A DNA stretch of 64,000 nt, from positions 1-64,000 of the forward strand of contig NW_024088242.1 of the NCBI RefSeq assembly GCF_009730915.1, in the 5' to 3' direction. The translations under genes and the position numbers were made by a program. A model generated the notes under the pieces. It had not been told where the DNA came from. It made no database searches and saw only the letters and a program-made list of their open reading frames with translations. Shown here piece by piece: positions 45,238 to 56,049 of the stretch. How positions within the stretch are numbered: the first letter of the stretch is position 1; each line of letters starts with the position of its first letter. This DNA is from Dioscorea cayenensis subsp. rotundata (Eukaryota; Streptophyta; Magnoliopsida; Dioscoreales; Dioscoreaceae).

Positions 45238-45696
45238 TTGAGCGGCGACCCCGAGAGAGGAGATATCGAGAGATCTAAGTGCCATGACTCCCTTTCCCTT
45301 CCCTTCCTCGCCCGCAAGATCGACTCTTGCCGAAATCCTAACCCTAATCCCCGACCCAGCTCCTCCTCTGGCGATAGCGGTTGGTTCTCCAATGATGATG
45401 AGATTCACACCGATCTCTTCAACCAAACCTCTTCTCCCACCCTTAACAGTTGCGACAATGAAGACGATGACGATGATGAGACCAAAACCCTAATTTCCTC
45501 CACCAACTCATCGAACGGCATTAATCTCAGGAAGGTGGTGGGAGAAATTGATGGTCAAGGAGAGCTTCACCATGGTGAAGAGATCCGGCGATCCGTACTC
45601 TTATTTCAGGTGATCCATAACAGAGATGATTGCCTTCTCTCTCTCAACCCTCTCCATCATAACTGTGCCATCATCTCCGCCTTCTCCGAGAGCTGA
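45238..45696 (+). pseudogene. OVATE family protein gene, broken
   Basis: OVATE family proteins are plant transcriptional repressors that act with homeodomain partners in organ shape and cell-wall control. The open frame reads PSSSSGDSGWFSND, followed by an acidic, Ser-rich stretch typical of the variable N-terminal half. The OVATE domain is split between frames. One frame near 45550-45625 reads VKESFTMVKRSGDPYSYFR, then a TGA and SITEMI. The other near 45635-45696 gives DCLLSLNPLHHNCAIISAF and ends Ser-Glu-Ser with TGA. About 15 to 20 residues that normally separate these halves are missing. The deletion and two frame changes inactivate the domain. OFP genes are usually single-exon, which fits. 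Confidence 0.65.
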
Positions 45697-45896
45697 GACT
45701 CTTTCTTTCCGGTCATCACCCAGGGCGAGCAACACCCTTGAGGTTAACTGTTCTTTTCCTCATCTTTGCTCATATACTCCCATAGTTCTATTAAAATACT
45801 ATGTTTTAACAATAATAATAGAAGAGGTCGGCATCAGCATTCAAAGAAGTCGGCGGACTCATTTGCGCATTTTCCTCATTGACCATGACGCAAGGG

Positions 45897-46592
45897 ATGC
45901 TGAATATCAATATCTTTAGGACCGAGAAAGGCTTCAATTCCAAGCGCATCCACGAGTCTCAGCGCCACCGTTTCACCAGTGTCGAGGTTATCAACGAGAT
46001 GATCAACCTTGACAAAGAATGGCGACAATGTATGCATCCCCCACTTCCTCTCTTCTTAGCTCTGTGGTTAACTCTTCTCATTTCGATGTTGGTGTTTTGG
46101 CAGATCAATCAACTTCGAGAATCTCAGAAAAGACTTTAACAAAATCAATAACGAGGTTGCATGTCTCAAAATTATGGGTTTCTTTGCCCTTCTAAGCTGT
46201 GATTTGGGGGCTAATAGGGTTTTTGATTGTTTGACTGGTGCAGGTGAAGGAGGATGTGATGGAAATGATAAACAACACTAATGGGAACTACAAATTGACT
46301 GCGGAGAAGGAGATTAAGGTTCAATAGGTGAAGGCTGCGCTTGATTCTAAGCTTGAGACATTTGGCAATCTTGTGCATGATCCTGTCCCTGTTAGCAATG
46401 ATGAGGTTCACCCATGAGCAGACATCTTGCTTTTCATTCTTTTAATGTTTACTGTGTTCTGTGGACACTAATTTGACTATGTTTTTAAGCAAACAATGAA
46501 ATAGTTCTAGTATGGGGTGATAGACATATGGAAGACAAGTTGAAAAATCATGTTGATCTTGTCAAGCTTCTTGACATTGCTGATCTTAAAAA
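45897..46592 (+). pseudogene. Seryl-tRNA synthetase, 5' part only, broken
   Basis: Cytosolic seryl-tRNA synthetase charges tRNA-Ser. Only its N-terminal tRNA-binding arm is found. Exon 1 (45897-46030) reads MLNINIFRTEKG and SVEVINEMINLDKEWRQ. Exon 2 (46104-46177) reads ENLRKDFNKINNEVACLKI. Exon 3 (46244-46405) has VKEDVMEMINNTNGN and LETFGNLVHDPVPVSNDE, with an in-frame TAG at 46325-46327 where Glu is expected. Exon 4 (46490-46592) reads NNEIVLVWGD and KNHVDLVKLLDIADLKKG. Two exon joins do not keep frame. The catalytic domain with motifs 1 to 3 is not present before the retrotransposons at 47424, so this is a truncated copy. Coding likeness in the exons is high, which points to recent loss. 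Confidence 0.75.
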
Positions 46593-47423
46593 AGGTATGC
46601 TCAATTGTAACAAAGTTATAATTCGACCTAGTTGTTTACACTGTTGACTACGCTTCATTTGGCAACTTAATTTTTTATGCTTAGGTGTTCATTTCAAAAC
46701 TGCGTTCTTATGCCTTTCTACCATAGTAATTACATTTTATAATGTTATGGCCTGTGTATTTGTTTTTCCTATAATTTGTGCTATTCGATTTGCTACAAAT
46801 CCACATTGTGATTCATTGCTCATATCAAGAATTTTAAAGGTTTGTTTATGATTCATTTCGCTTTAATTTATTGTGACCATTGGCTTAAGCAACCTATTAG
46901 ACTTATTTAGAAATTTAGAAGAAAAAAGGATTAATTATTGTTATGTGAATCTGATCATGTTATCAAATATTATTTATACTGAGTCTTAGGATTTTTTTGG
47001 ATTCGTTATTAGTGAGGAATAGTTAATGCCCATATAATACCGTATGTTTGTAATATGGACACAATGGTGCACCAACAGGCAAGATTAATTGAAGTGCATT
47101 GGAAGTGGAGATCTAAATAGTATTTCAAAATTTTGTTTTCCCAGTAATCATCTTAAAGTTTACTTGCATGAAGAAATTTTAAAATTTTTCAAATTTGATG
47201 CTTTTAGAGCTAAGAGATATACATGTATTGCTGACAATTTGATAATGAGGACTAATTTTGAATTTTTTTACCAGAATACTCATTGAGTTGTACCGCATGG
47301 CCATCCTAAGACGTGATGAACTTGGTCAGGTTTGTCATGTCCACAATACTTATGCCTATATTGGTTAAGTTTAGTGCCTTAATTAACTGACCTTAACTGG
47401 GTTTTGGTGAGATGTAGGAAACC
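46593..47423. other. Intron-like remainder of the synthetase locus
   Basis: AT-rich sequence after the last recognised exon. A short reading near 47280-47335 (IELYRMAILRRDELGQ) is flanked by splice-like signals but I cannot place it in a family. Confidence 0.35.
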
Positions 47424-47729
47424 TGATAAGTGCTTGTGTATTAGTAATATGAAGTATTCTTTTCTAACGATGAGCATTACTTTTATTAGGATTTAGCGCT
47501 AATACATGTGTATTTGTGTTACTTTTGTGCATGAAGGGTTGTTGAGCCAAATATGAAAGAAAGAAGCCAAAGTAGTTCGTGAATGCACTATTTGATGAAA
47601 TCTTAGAAGGAACAAACGAAAAGACACAAGTTGGGCTCAAAGATACGAAAATGTGTGCCAACATCCATGTATTCAAGCAATTACAATGATTTGGAGGGGC
47701 ACGAAGGCAGTCACATTTGCGTATCCCGA
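47424..47729 (+). mobile_element. Diverged LTR-A fragment (5' end)
   Basis: Starts TGATAAGTGCTTGTGTATTAG and follows the LTR-A order up to GGCACGAAGGCAGTCACA...TATCCCGA, but with many substitutions. It is cut at 47729 where a younger LTR-A begins, so the younger copy landed inside it. Confidence 0.7.
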
Positions 47730-49651
47730 TGATAAGTGCTTGTGCGATATGAATGCGAAGAGTTCATTCCTTATGTTGAGCATTACTTTTCTCGGGTTTT
47801 TACACTAATATGTGTGTTTTTATGTTACTTTCGTGCATGCAGGGTTGTGAGGCCGAGTATGTAGGAAATAGGCCAATGTGGATCATAATGCACTTATTTT
47901 GGAGGAGATCTAGCTAAAGTTCAAACGCGAAGACATAGGACAAGTGTGAGATGCTAGAGTGTGTGCCAACCTCCTCGTATTCTAGTTGGCACATCCATTT
48001 GGAGGGGCACAAAGGCAGTCACACTCGAGCATTCCGACTTATGCACATAGAACAAGAGCTCCACCAACTTGCCTATCATTGAAGAAGCAAGTGATCCACG
48101 ACGTGAACGTGTGCCTGTTTGCGTTACCCCGATGAAAGTATGGATTCTGGAAGCTATTCAGGCAGGGCAATGCAGCAAAATTGTAGCAAAGTACTGTAGC
48201 AGCACTGTTCACAACCGGCCGAGAAAACAGGAGTTCAGAGAATCCACACGGGCGTGTGGAAATTATCCACGCCCGTGTGGAAATTCCACATGGGCGTGTG
48301 AAGTATCCACGCCCGTGTAGTCGCTCGATTCCAGCCCTATTTAAAGCCGATTCAGCCCCGATTTTAGTATTCTTTCCTCCATCTTTTCCCCAACTTGCGA
48401 AAGGGCTTCGGCTAGGGTTTTGAGGGGTATTGGCTAGGGTTTTGGAGAGGTTCTACGGCTCCGACATCGCGCGTCGTTTGGAAGAAGGTTATTGGGAGAG
48501 CTTTCGTCGGCACCGATCCGGCGAGGTGTATCCTAGACCGGACAAAGGATCCCTTGTGACGAGTAGAGGACTCTCCACAAGACCATCGACACGACCATCG
48601 AGGGGGTTTTCTATGGATTCATTACTTTTACATTCTATTTCTTTAATTGTACTTAGCTCCATGGAGAGCTAAACCCCTAGTGGGTACTTGGGTATTTGTG
48701 AACCCTAGGATGTATTTGTTTTATTGAATCTCTTTATTATGCTTTCAATTAATTAATGTTTATTGTGAGTTCCAACCTTGAATGCTTGATTGTATGAACA
48801 TTTCCCCTAGAGTTACACTAGGGTTGAGAGTTCTCGTTGGTAACCTTGTGAGTGAGTGACACACCATGAGTGTTAGACAAAGCTAGGTTGGAGAGAGTTG
48901 AGAGGGTGAGTCGAGAGGTACAGGAGCGTCCCCTTTCCCTTCCGACATGATAGATTCTACCTCCGTTCCTCGAGTTCTTTGCGGCCACAATAGAGTGAAT
49001 GGTCTAAGGGATGAACCTCCGCTGGGGCCTAGTTGCGCGTGCAATAGAGTGAAGCGTTGAGGTGATCTTAGTATCTAAGGCTTAATTGTGGCTAGGGACC
49101 TTCCGCCTGGACCAAAGGGTTAGGTCTAAATCTAGGAAGAGATTTATCACTTGGAATCCCTAGAGCTCATTGCAACTCTATGCGAGTGCGAGGTTGAGAG
49201 GTTATCTAATCTCTCCTCCGGGACATGTATAGAGTTAGGCATAGTTGACCTTAGATTTGGGACTATGTAATTAAGGGTTTCCATGACTCACCATTGCATT
49301 GATTAAGAAGCATAATAGAGGGTTCTTGCACTTGAAACAATTATTCTAGGTGGAGCATTATCCGAGTACCCCATCTTTATCGATTGCCTCACCTCCTCCT
49401 TTACTCGTGCTCTCTTACTTGTTTCTTTTACTTTTGAGAATTGAATCATTGGCATAATTATCACTACTGATCTTTCACATAGCTAAGAAGAGAATTAAGT
49501 GTTTTTATTCCCTACTCCCAGTGGATTCGATACCCGCTCACCCAGGATTATTACTTCGACAAACCCGTGCACTTGCGGGATATACAAGTGTCTTTACTCC
49601 CTACTCCCTGTGGATTCGACCCCGCTCACCCAGGATTATTACTTCGACAAA
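47730..49651 (+). mobile_element. LTR-A copy, complete 5' end, rearranged 3' end
   Basis: Begins TGATAAGTGCTTGTGCG. Four CACGCCCGTG-type palindromes lie at 48244-48325, just before a TATA-like CTATTTAAAG at about 48338. It continues to GCGGGATATACA at 49585. There the normal GCAAGGGGACCTTGTCA end is replaced by a second copy of the preceding 65 or so bases (49586-49651, matching 49498-49562), so the true 3' end is missing. The ORF at 48430 is part of the LTR and not a gene. Confidence 0.8.
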
Positions 49652-49811
49652 ACCGTGTGAAACTCTGCAGAGGAGTTCTCTCCATCCCGAGAAAACACAG
49701 GGGCATGCAGTTACCCCTGTGAATTAGGCTTGTGAATGTCCACACCTGTGTGGAATTTCCGCACGGGCGTGTATAACACTTGGTATTTTTCTCGGATGTC
49801 CAGAGAAGCCA
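49652..49811 (+). mobile_element. Inverted fragment of family A spacer
   Basis: The reverse complement matches the palindrome-rich spacer of A1 near 7290-7450, including CATGGCTTCT...GGACATC and the TTCTCGGGATG...AGAGTTT end. It is a piece of a plus-oriented family A element left between two LTRs that face each other. Confidence 0.65.
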
Positions 49812-51500
49812 TGACAAGGTCCCCTTGCGTATATACCGCAAGTGCACGGGTTTGTCGAAATAATAATTCGGGTGGCAGGGTAAAATCACAGGGATGAGGA
49901 ATAAACTGCTGAGTCGATTCTTAGCTATGTGGGTATCAGCAATGATAAGTGTGATAATGATTCAGTTCTCAACAATTAAAAGCAATAAGTAAGAGCAAAA
50001 AGTAGGGAGGAGGCAGGCAATCGAGTAAAGATGAGGGACACTCGCATGATGCTTCGCCCAGGAAAAATGGTTTCAGGTGCAAGAACTCTACTAGTGTCTT
50101 CTAGTCAATGCGGTGGTGAGTCTGAAGATCGTCCCATGCAGTCCCAGGTCTGGGTCGCTATCTGTTCATGTCCCGGAGGAGGAAAATAACCTCGCGGCCT
50201 GCACTCTAGCTGCAATGAGCTCTGAGGACTCAGTGGGCTCTCAGGCTGCGTGGCTGCTGGTCGGCGGTCCCCAGCCTGAAGCCTGGGCTGAGATCTCATG
50301 GCGCTTCGCTGCTCGACGGTCGGCAGTATCCTGACGGATGAACCATTCCTATATGACATGAGGCGGGCGATGGAGGTCTATCGCGTCGGGAGGAAGGGAT
50401 ACTCGTGCCTGGGCTCACCTACCCGCGCCTGGGCACTGGCTCTGCGCTGGGTGGAGTGATCGCTCACTCAGTGCGACGGCTCTCGGCCTGGTGTCACTCT
50501 GGGGAGATCGCCATGCAATCAGGCGTTCAGGTTGAGACTCACCAATCATCCCGTCAGTTGAGCATGATGAGTTCAAAGGCGAATACGTCCGTTCCTGCAT
50601 AGTGTCCGCTGGGGGTTTATCTCCGTGGGACCGTACTGATCGAAAATCGGATGTGAAAACGTAGTCGTAGCTCTCGATGAGGCCGATCGTCGATGACTGT
50701 GATCTCTGCTAAATCAGTCAGTTCCCTAGGGTGCGGTATGGGATGCGCCTGACGGAAGCTCTCACCAGCCTTCTTCCTCGGGATGACAATGTTGGAGCCA
50801 TAGAACCTCTCCAAAACTGAGGCCAATACCCCTCAAAAACCTAGCCGAAACCCCTCTCTCAAGTTGGGGAAAAGATGGAGAAAAGAATACCAAAATCGGG
50901 GCTGAATTGGCTTTAGATAGGGGTGGAATCAGGGCGACTGCAGTGGATGCTCCACGCCCCTTGCTGAATTTCCCACGGGCGTGGGTAATTTCCACGCGCC
51001 CGTGTGGTTCTCTGTTCTCTGATTTCTCGGCCGGTTGTGAGCAGTGTTGCATATAATGTCTCGGGTCTTCGACTGAATAACTTCCAATTCCATACATTCA
51101 TCGGGGGTAACACAAAGCGGGCTGCGTTCACGTCTTGAATCACTTGCTTCTTCAATGATATACATGTTGGTGGAGCTCTTGTCACTATATGCATGGAGTC
51201 GGGAATGCTCGAGTGTGACTGCCTTTGTGCCTCCAAATGGATGTGATCACTAGAATGCGAGGAGGTTGGCCCACACTCTAGCATCTCACACTTGTCCTAT
51301 GTCTTGGCGTTTGAACTTTTTAGCTAGATCTCCTCCAAAATAAGTGCATTATGATCCACATTGGCCTATTTCCTACATACTCGGCCTCCCACGCTACACA
51401 TAAAAGTAACATGAAAAACACACATATTAATGAAAAATCTGAGAAAAGTAATGCTCAACATAAGAATGAGACGCTTAGCATTCATATCAAGCCTATATCA
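49812..51500 (-). mobile_element. 3' LTR of A3, with an aberrant inner patch
   Basis: On the plus strand it starts TGACAAGGTCCCCTTGCG and ends CCTATATCA, next to the polypurine tract. The outer parts match LTR-A well. From about 50,100 to 50,760 the alignment with other copies is poor: many A-to-G and T-to-C differences plus deletions raise the GC content (for example ATGTCCCGGAGGAGGAAAAT is still recognisable). The TATA-like element is near 50920 (TTTAGATAG, altered). Confidence 0.75.
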
Positions 51501-51515
51501 AACTCCCCCACACTT
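51501..51515 (-). other. Terminal polypurine tract of A3
   Basis: On the minus strand AAGTGTGGGGGAGTT lies directly before the TGATATAGG start of the 3' LTR; this is the plus-strand primer. Confidence 0.75.
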
Positions 51516-51520
51516 AAGCT

Positions 51521-51540
51521 TTTGCTTGTCCTCAAGCAAA
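51521..51540 (-). other. Hairpin beside the terminal polypurine tract
   Basis: TTTGCTTG / CAAGCAAA form a perfect 8-bp stem around a TCCT loop (AGGA on the coding strand), five bases upstream of the tract in coding sense. Confidence 0.6.
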
Positions 51541-52380
51541 CATTAAAAACATTACGTGCATCAATGAAGAAAATATTGAAAGTGCTTGGCCTTAGGTTCA
51601 CCGAGGGTATACAAAGAAATTATTCTACAAGTAAGGAAAATTTCAACACTAAATACTGAAAAAAATCAATGTTGTAGCTAAAAACTTGAATAAAAAAAGG
51701 ACAACAAACACTGAATTTTTGTGTAAGTGTGTGAACTCACTCAAAAATAACCCAAGTTATACTCCTTAAAGTTCTAAGTACAAGGGACTTATTTATCTAC
51801 AAAAGTGATAAAAAAATTTTTAAAAAGATGGTAGTAGCTTACACATCTTCTAAGGTAGCCCTTTCCAAAGCAGCCGCTACGGTGGCTTTCACACTTTCGA
51901 GGTGGTAGCTCTTTCTACCCGAGTGGTAGCTTTCACTCATCCTATGAGATAGCTCTTTCTCTCATTAGGGCATAACTAGTATCCGACTTGTGAGAGTAGC
52001 TTCATACTTCATAGGTGGTAGCTCTTTCCACCCAACAAACACAAATAAATAATAAAACTATTTTGTTCCTTCTTTTCATTTTCGAATTTATTTTTTATTT
52101 TATTTTTATTATTTTTTAATATCAAAAGAAGTAAAACCTAACTAGTCCCTTTAACATCAAACATGAGTTTCCAATAGAGTTCAAAGAGTGAGTAGTGTAC
52201 TAAGTGTAAATCGAGGCAAAAAAATTCCTAAAAATTCAAGAAAGAACTAGAGCATGAAAACATTCAATGTTAACAATTCTCCTAGACTTAAGAATACAAT
52301 CATTGCAACTAAGGTGAACCGCCATTGGCTATGTGAGCATATATCAATCAAGAACAATAGAAAAAGATGTGCACATTATG
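51541..52380 (-). other. 3' non-coding region of A3
   Basis: Shared with A2 (12169-12900). It includes four or so GGTGGTAGCTCTTTC-type phrases between 51880 and 52040. No conserved ORF. Confidence 0.55.
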
Positions 52381-52421
52381 AAACTCCCCCACACTTAAGT
52401 TGTACATTGTCCTCAATGTAC
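52381..52421 (-). other. Second (internal) polypurine tract with hairpin
   Basis: AAGTGTGGGGGAGTTT on the minus strand at 52381-52396 repeats the terminal tract. It is again accompanied by an 8-bp hairpin (52402-52421, GTACATTG / CAATGTAC) with the same TCCT loop. Confidence 0.55.
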
Positions 52422-52835
52422 TCATGCAAACTCACTCAAAATATATCATTCAAAAATAGATGTGGGAAAAGCAATCAAAACAATACTCCCCTGACGCCTA
52501 GTGTTGCGTTTGATGAAGCTAATTCATTAAGGGGTAGTGTTTCAACGGGTTTGATGAAAACTCAAATGCAGCCAAGTGCGAAGCATCTTGGCCGTGCCCA
52601 TGATTAAGATCTCAATTCCCAAGATGACAAGACCATCTGCGCGCATACCCGAGGGGTTCGGTGAAGCTCAAGAAAAATAAAAAAATAATTCGAGTGTATA
52701 AAAAGATGAAGCAATGAATACAACTCGATAAATGCAACATAACATAAACTCGGAAGGAAAAATCCTGCTACGAGTGAACAAGTCTAAAAACAAGAAAATA
52801 AAATAAAGTAAAAATGCGGGAAAGTAAAAGAAAGG

Positions 52836-54179
52836 TCAAGTGTCGAGTCGCTCTCGGGCTCGCATTGCTGCTCTTCTTGAAGTGGAAGCATATAGTGGGT
52901 CCCTCGGTGCTTTGGGGTCGAGGATGGAGGTCTTTGAGAAGCGGGGGCACGAAGAGTCCTCCTTTGCGGGGACAAATGATGAGGCAACGTCTCGCTCTAG
53001 GATCTGCTGTAATATGTCAAAACGTGTCATGAACTCTGTGTACTAAGTAGCCTGTGTAGCCCTAATCTCGGCAACCTCGGCTCGGACCACTCCTATAGCA
53101 TTCTCGAGCCTCTCAAAGCGATCATTGGCTCGAGATGGTGAAAAATATACTGCACGGGGTGGTTCCTCGTGACTGGAGGTGCCTCGGTCTCCATCGATCT
53201 TTGGTCGAGGCTCGGGGGCTAGGGCTGAGATGCTCCGGCGTCATCACCTTCATCCTCGGCTATCTACGGGGCTGGTAGGGACTAAAGCAAAAACCCAGTG
53301 TCCGAACCCTGCAGGACCATGCCCATCAACCGCATCATCTACTAGACCGGGGGCTAGTACACTCGCTCTTCTCGGCCCCGTGAATCGAATCCAAGAGACC
53401 CATGCCCGAGCACTAATCTCGTAATGTAAGGGGCCCGAGAAGATCGCTCCCGATCCTAACATATCTGTCCTTGATGTCCGATGTAATCGCCAAGATGTGC
53501 CCTAAGTGGATCGGAACGCCTCTACCGTCGAGTACAAATGCAGTGACTCGATGGCTCAAGACACCGATCTCGTCACCACGGCCATTCACCGACCTACTCA
53601 TGATGGCATGTAAATATCTCGTAGGCGGTCGGGAAAGGCCGCGTGGCCTTGGACACCCCGCTCGTCTTGACCTTGACCATATAGCGCTCTGTAAACTCTC
53701 TGCGGGGTCAAGGTTCCAGGATAATCGATGAGCAGCTGCATGCATACTCCTCGTAGGCGTGAATGTCTCCTCGTATAGGCCAAGCAGTACGAAAAACTGC
53801 GTAATGCTCAAGCTATGGTGGCGTCCAAATACTCTGAACTGAATGGCACCCAAACTATCGAAGCTCGCATACGCTCTATCAAACTCGAATGAGGAGAGCA
53901 CTTCCAGTGTAAACTCTCAGATGGCTGGCTCTCTAATAGTCAGCAACTGCCACCAACCGCCTTCTGAAACTAGATCCTTGATCTCATCGGGTCGAACTCA
54001 TCACCCTGCTGAAGCTCCACGATGATAGTAGCATCCAGATCGAGTGCAGTCCCGAAGCGGGTCTCGACAATCGCTCATAGCGGACCCGATGTTCGGGAAT
54101 CGCAAATCGCATGCCCTCGGGCTCGGGAGGATGACTCACGTGGCCTCTTATCGACTTGCTTCTTTGACCTAGGTGCCAT
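52836..54179 (-). pseudogene. ORF2 of element A3 (best copy)
   Basis: The ATG at 54177-54179 reads MAPRSKKQVDKRPRESSSR, then FAIPEHRVRYERLSRP after a frameshift. The best open part (53901-53413, 162 codons) includes LSSFEFDRAYASFDSLG, QFRVFGRHHSLSITQFFVL, GRGDEIGVLSHRVTAFVL and VPIHLGHILAITSDI, with a frameshifted insertion in the middle. The C-terminus has RFERLENAIGVVRAEVAE and MTRFDILQQILERD (helical) and ends near 52836. The layout (basic start, globular core, helical end) resembles the 'putative plant transposon protein' family (PF20167 type) found in plant Ty3 elements; its function is not known. It lies where env-like or extra ORFs lie in Athila elements. About four frame changes and at least three stops occur. 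Confidence 0.55.
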
Positions 54180-54301
54180 GATGCGCAAAATTTAAACAAA
54201 AATTGGTCGAAACAAGTTGATAAAAACATACTACAATCCACACGGTCATGTGGAATTTCCAGGCGCCGTGTGGATCCACAGGGCGTGAGAAAGCGCACGA
54301 C

Positions 54302-54306
54302 CCGCG
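54302..54306. repeat. Probable target duplication CCGCG/CCACG
   Basis: CCGCG before and CCACG (56050-56054) after the nested solo LTR match at four of five bases. Confidence 0.5.
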
Positions 54307-56049
54307 TGATAAGTGCTTGTGTGATATGAATGCGAGCGTTCATTTCCTTATGTTGAGCATTACTTTCCTCGATTTTTCTACATTAATATGTGTGTTTTTA
54401 TGTTACTTTTACGCAGTAGGGTTGTGAGGCCGAGTATGAAGGAAATGGGCCAATGTGGATCATAATGCACCTATTTTGGAGGAGCTCTTGTTAAGGTTCA
54501 AACCGCGAAGACATGGGTCGGTGTGAGATGCTAGAGTGTGTGCCAACCTCCTCGCATTCGAGTGAGCACATCTATTTGGAGGGGCACAAAGGCAGTCAGG
54601 CTCGAGCATTCCGACCTATGCATATAAGGTCAAGAGCACCACCAACATGTATATCATTGAAGAAGCAAGTGATTCAAGACGTGAACGTGTGCCCGTTTGC
54701 GTTACCCCGATGAAAGTATGGAATTGGGAAGTTATTCAGGTCGAAGCTGTAGCAGAGCACTATAGCAATTAATGTAGCAACACTGTTCATAGCCGGCCGA
54801 GAAATCAGGAAAGCAGAATCCACGGGCATGTGGAAATTATCACGCCCGTGTGGAAAATTCGCAGAGCGTGTATCATCCACGCCCGGTGGAGATGCCGATT
54901 CCACCCTATTTAAAAGCCGATTACGCGATTTTGGTATTCTTTTTCTCCATCTTTTTCCCCAACTTGTGAGAGGACTTGGCTAGGGGTTTAGAGGGGTATT
55001 GGCTAAGGTTTTTGGAGAAGTTCTCGACTCCGACATCGTGATTCCATTAGGAAGAAGGTTGGTAGGGGAGCTTTGATCGAGGCGTATCCTATACCGGATG
55101 AAGGAATCTTTGGATGACGAGTAAAGGACTCTCCACAAGACCATCGACACGACCATCGAGGGGGTTTCTTTATGGATTCATTGCTTTTTACATTCGATTT
55201 CTTTGATTGTATTAAGCTCCATGGAGGCTAAACCCCTAGTGGGTACTTGGATAATTGCGAACCCTAGGATGTATTTGTTTCATTGAACTTATTTATTATG
55301 CTTTCAATAAATTGATGTTTATTGTGAGTTCCAACCTTGAATGCTTGATTGTATGAACATTTCCCCTAGAGTGACACTAGGGTTGAGAGTTCTTGTTGGT
55401 AACCTTGTGAGTGAGTGACACACCACAAGCGTTAGACAAAGCTACGTTGGAGAGGGTTGAGAAGGTGAGTCGAGAGGTACAGGAGCGTCCCCTTTCCCCT
55501 CCGACGTGATAGATTTTACCTCCATTCCTCGAGTTCTTTGCGGCCATAATAGAGTGAATGGTCAAAGGGATGAATCTCCGCTGGGGCCTAGTTGCCCGTG
55601 CAATGGAGTGAAGCGTTGAGGGGATCTTAGTATCTAGGGCTTAATTGTGGCTAGGGACCTTCCGCCTGGACCAAAGGGTTAGGTCTATAATTAGGAAGCG
55701 ATTTATCACTTAGAATCCTAGAGCTCATTGCAAATCTATGCGAGTGCAAGGTGTTGAGATTGTTCGATTTCTCCTCCGGGACATGTATAGAGTTAGGCAT
55801 AGTTGACCTTAGATTTGGGACTATGTATGTATGGATTTCCACGACTCACCATTGCATTGATTAGGAAGCATAATAGAGAGTTCTTGCACTTGAAGCGATC
55901 ATCCTCGGTGAAGCATTATCCGAGTACCCCATTTTTTATCGATTAAGTATTTTCACTCCCTACTCCCTATGGATTCGACCCCGCTCACCCGGGATTATTA
56001 CTTCGACAAGCTCCTGCACTTGCGGGATATAAGCAAGGGGACCTTGTCA
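54307..56049 (+). mobile_element. Solo LTR-A nested in A3
   Basis: Runs from TGATAAGTGCTTGTG to GGGGACCTTGTCA, 1743 bases, in opposite orientation to the host element. On both sides the sequence continues the A3 spacer: the joined flanks match A1 at 6728-6800. A deletion near 55935-55950 removed about 85 bases before the GGATTCGACCCC block. The TATA-like CTATTTAAAAG is near 54907. Confidence 0.85.
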
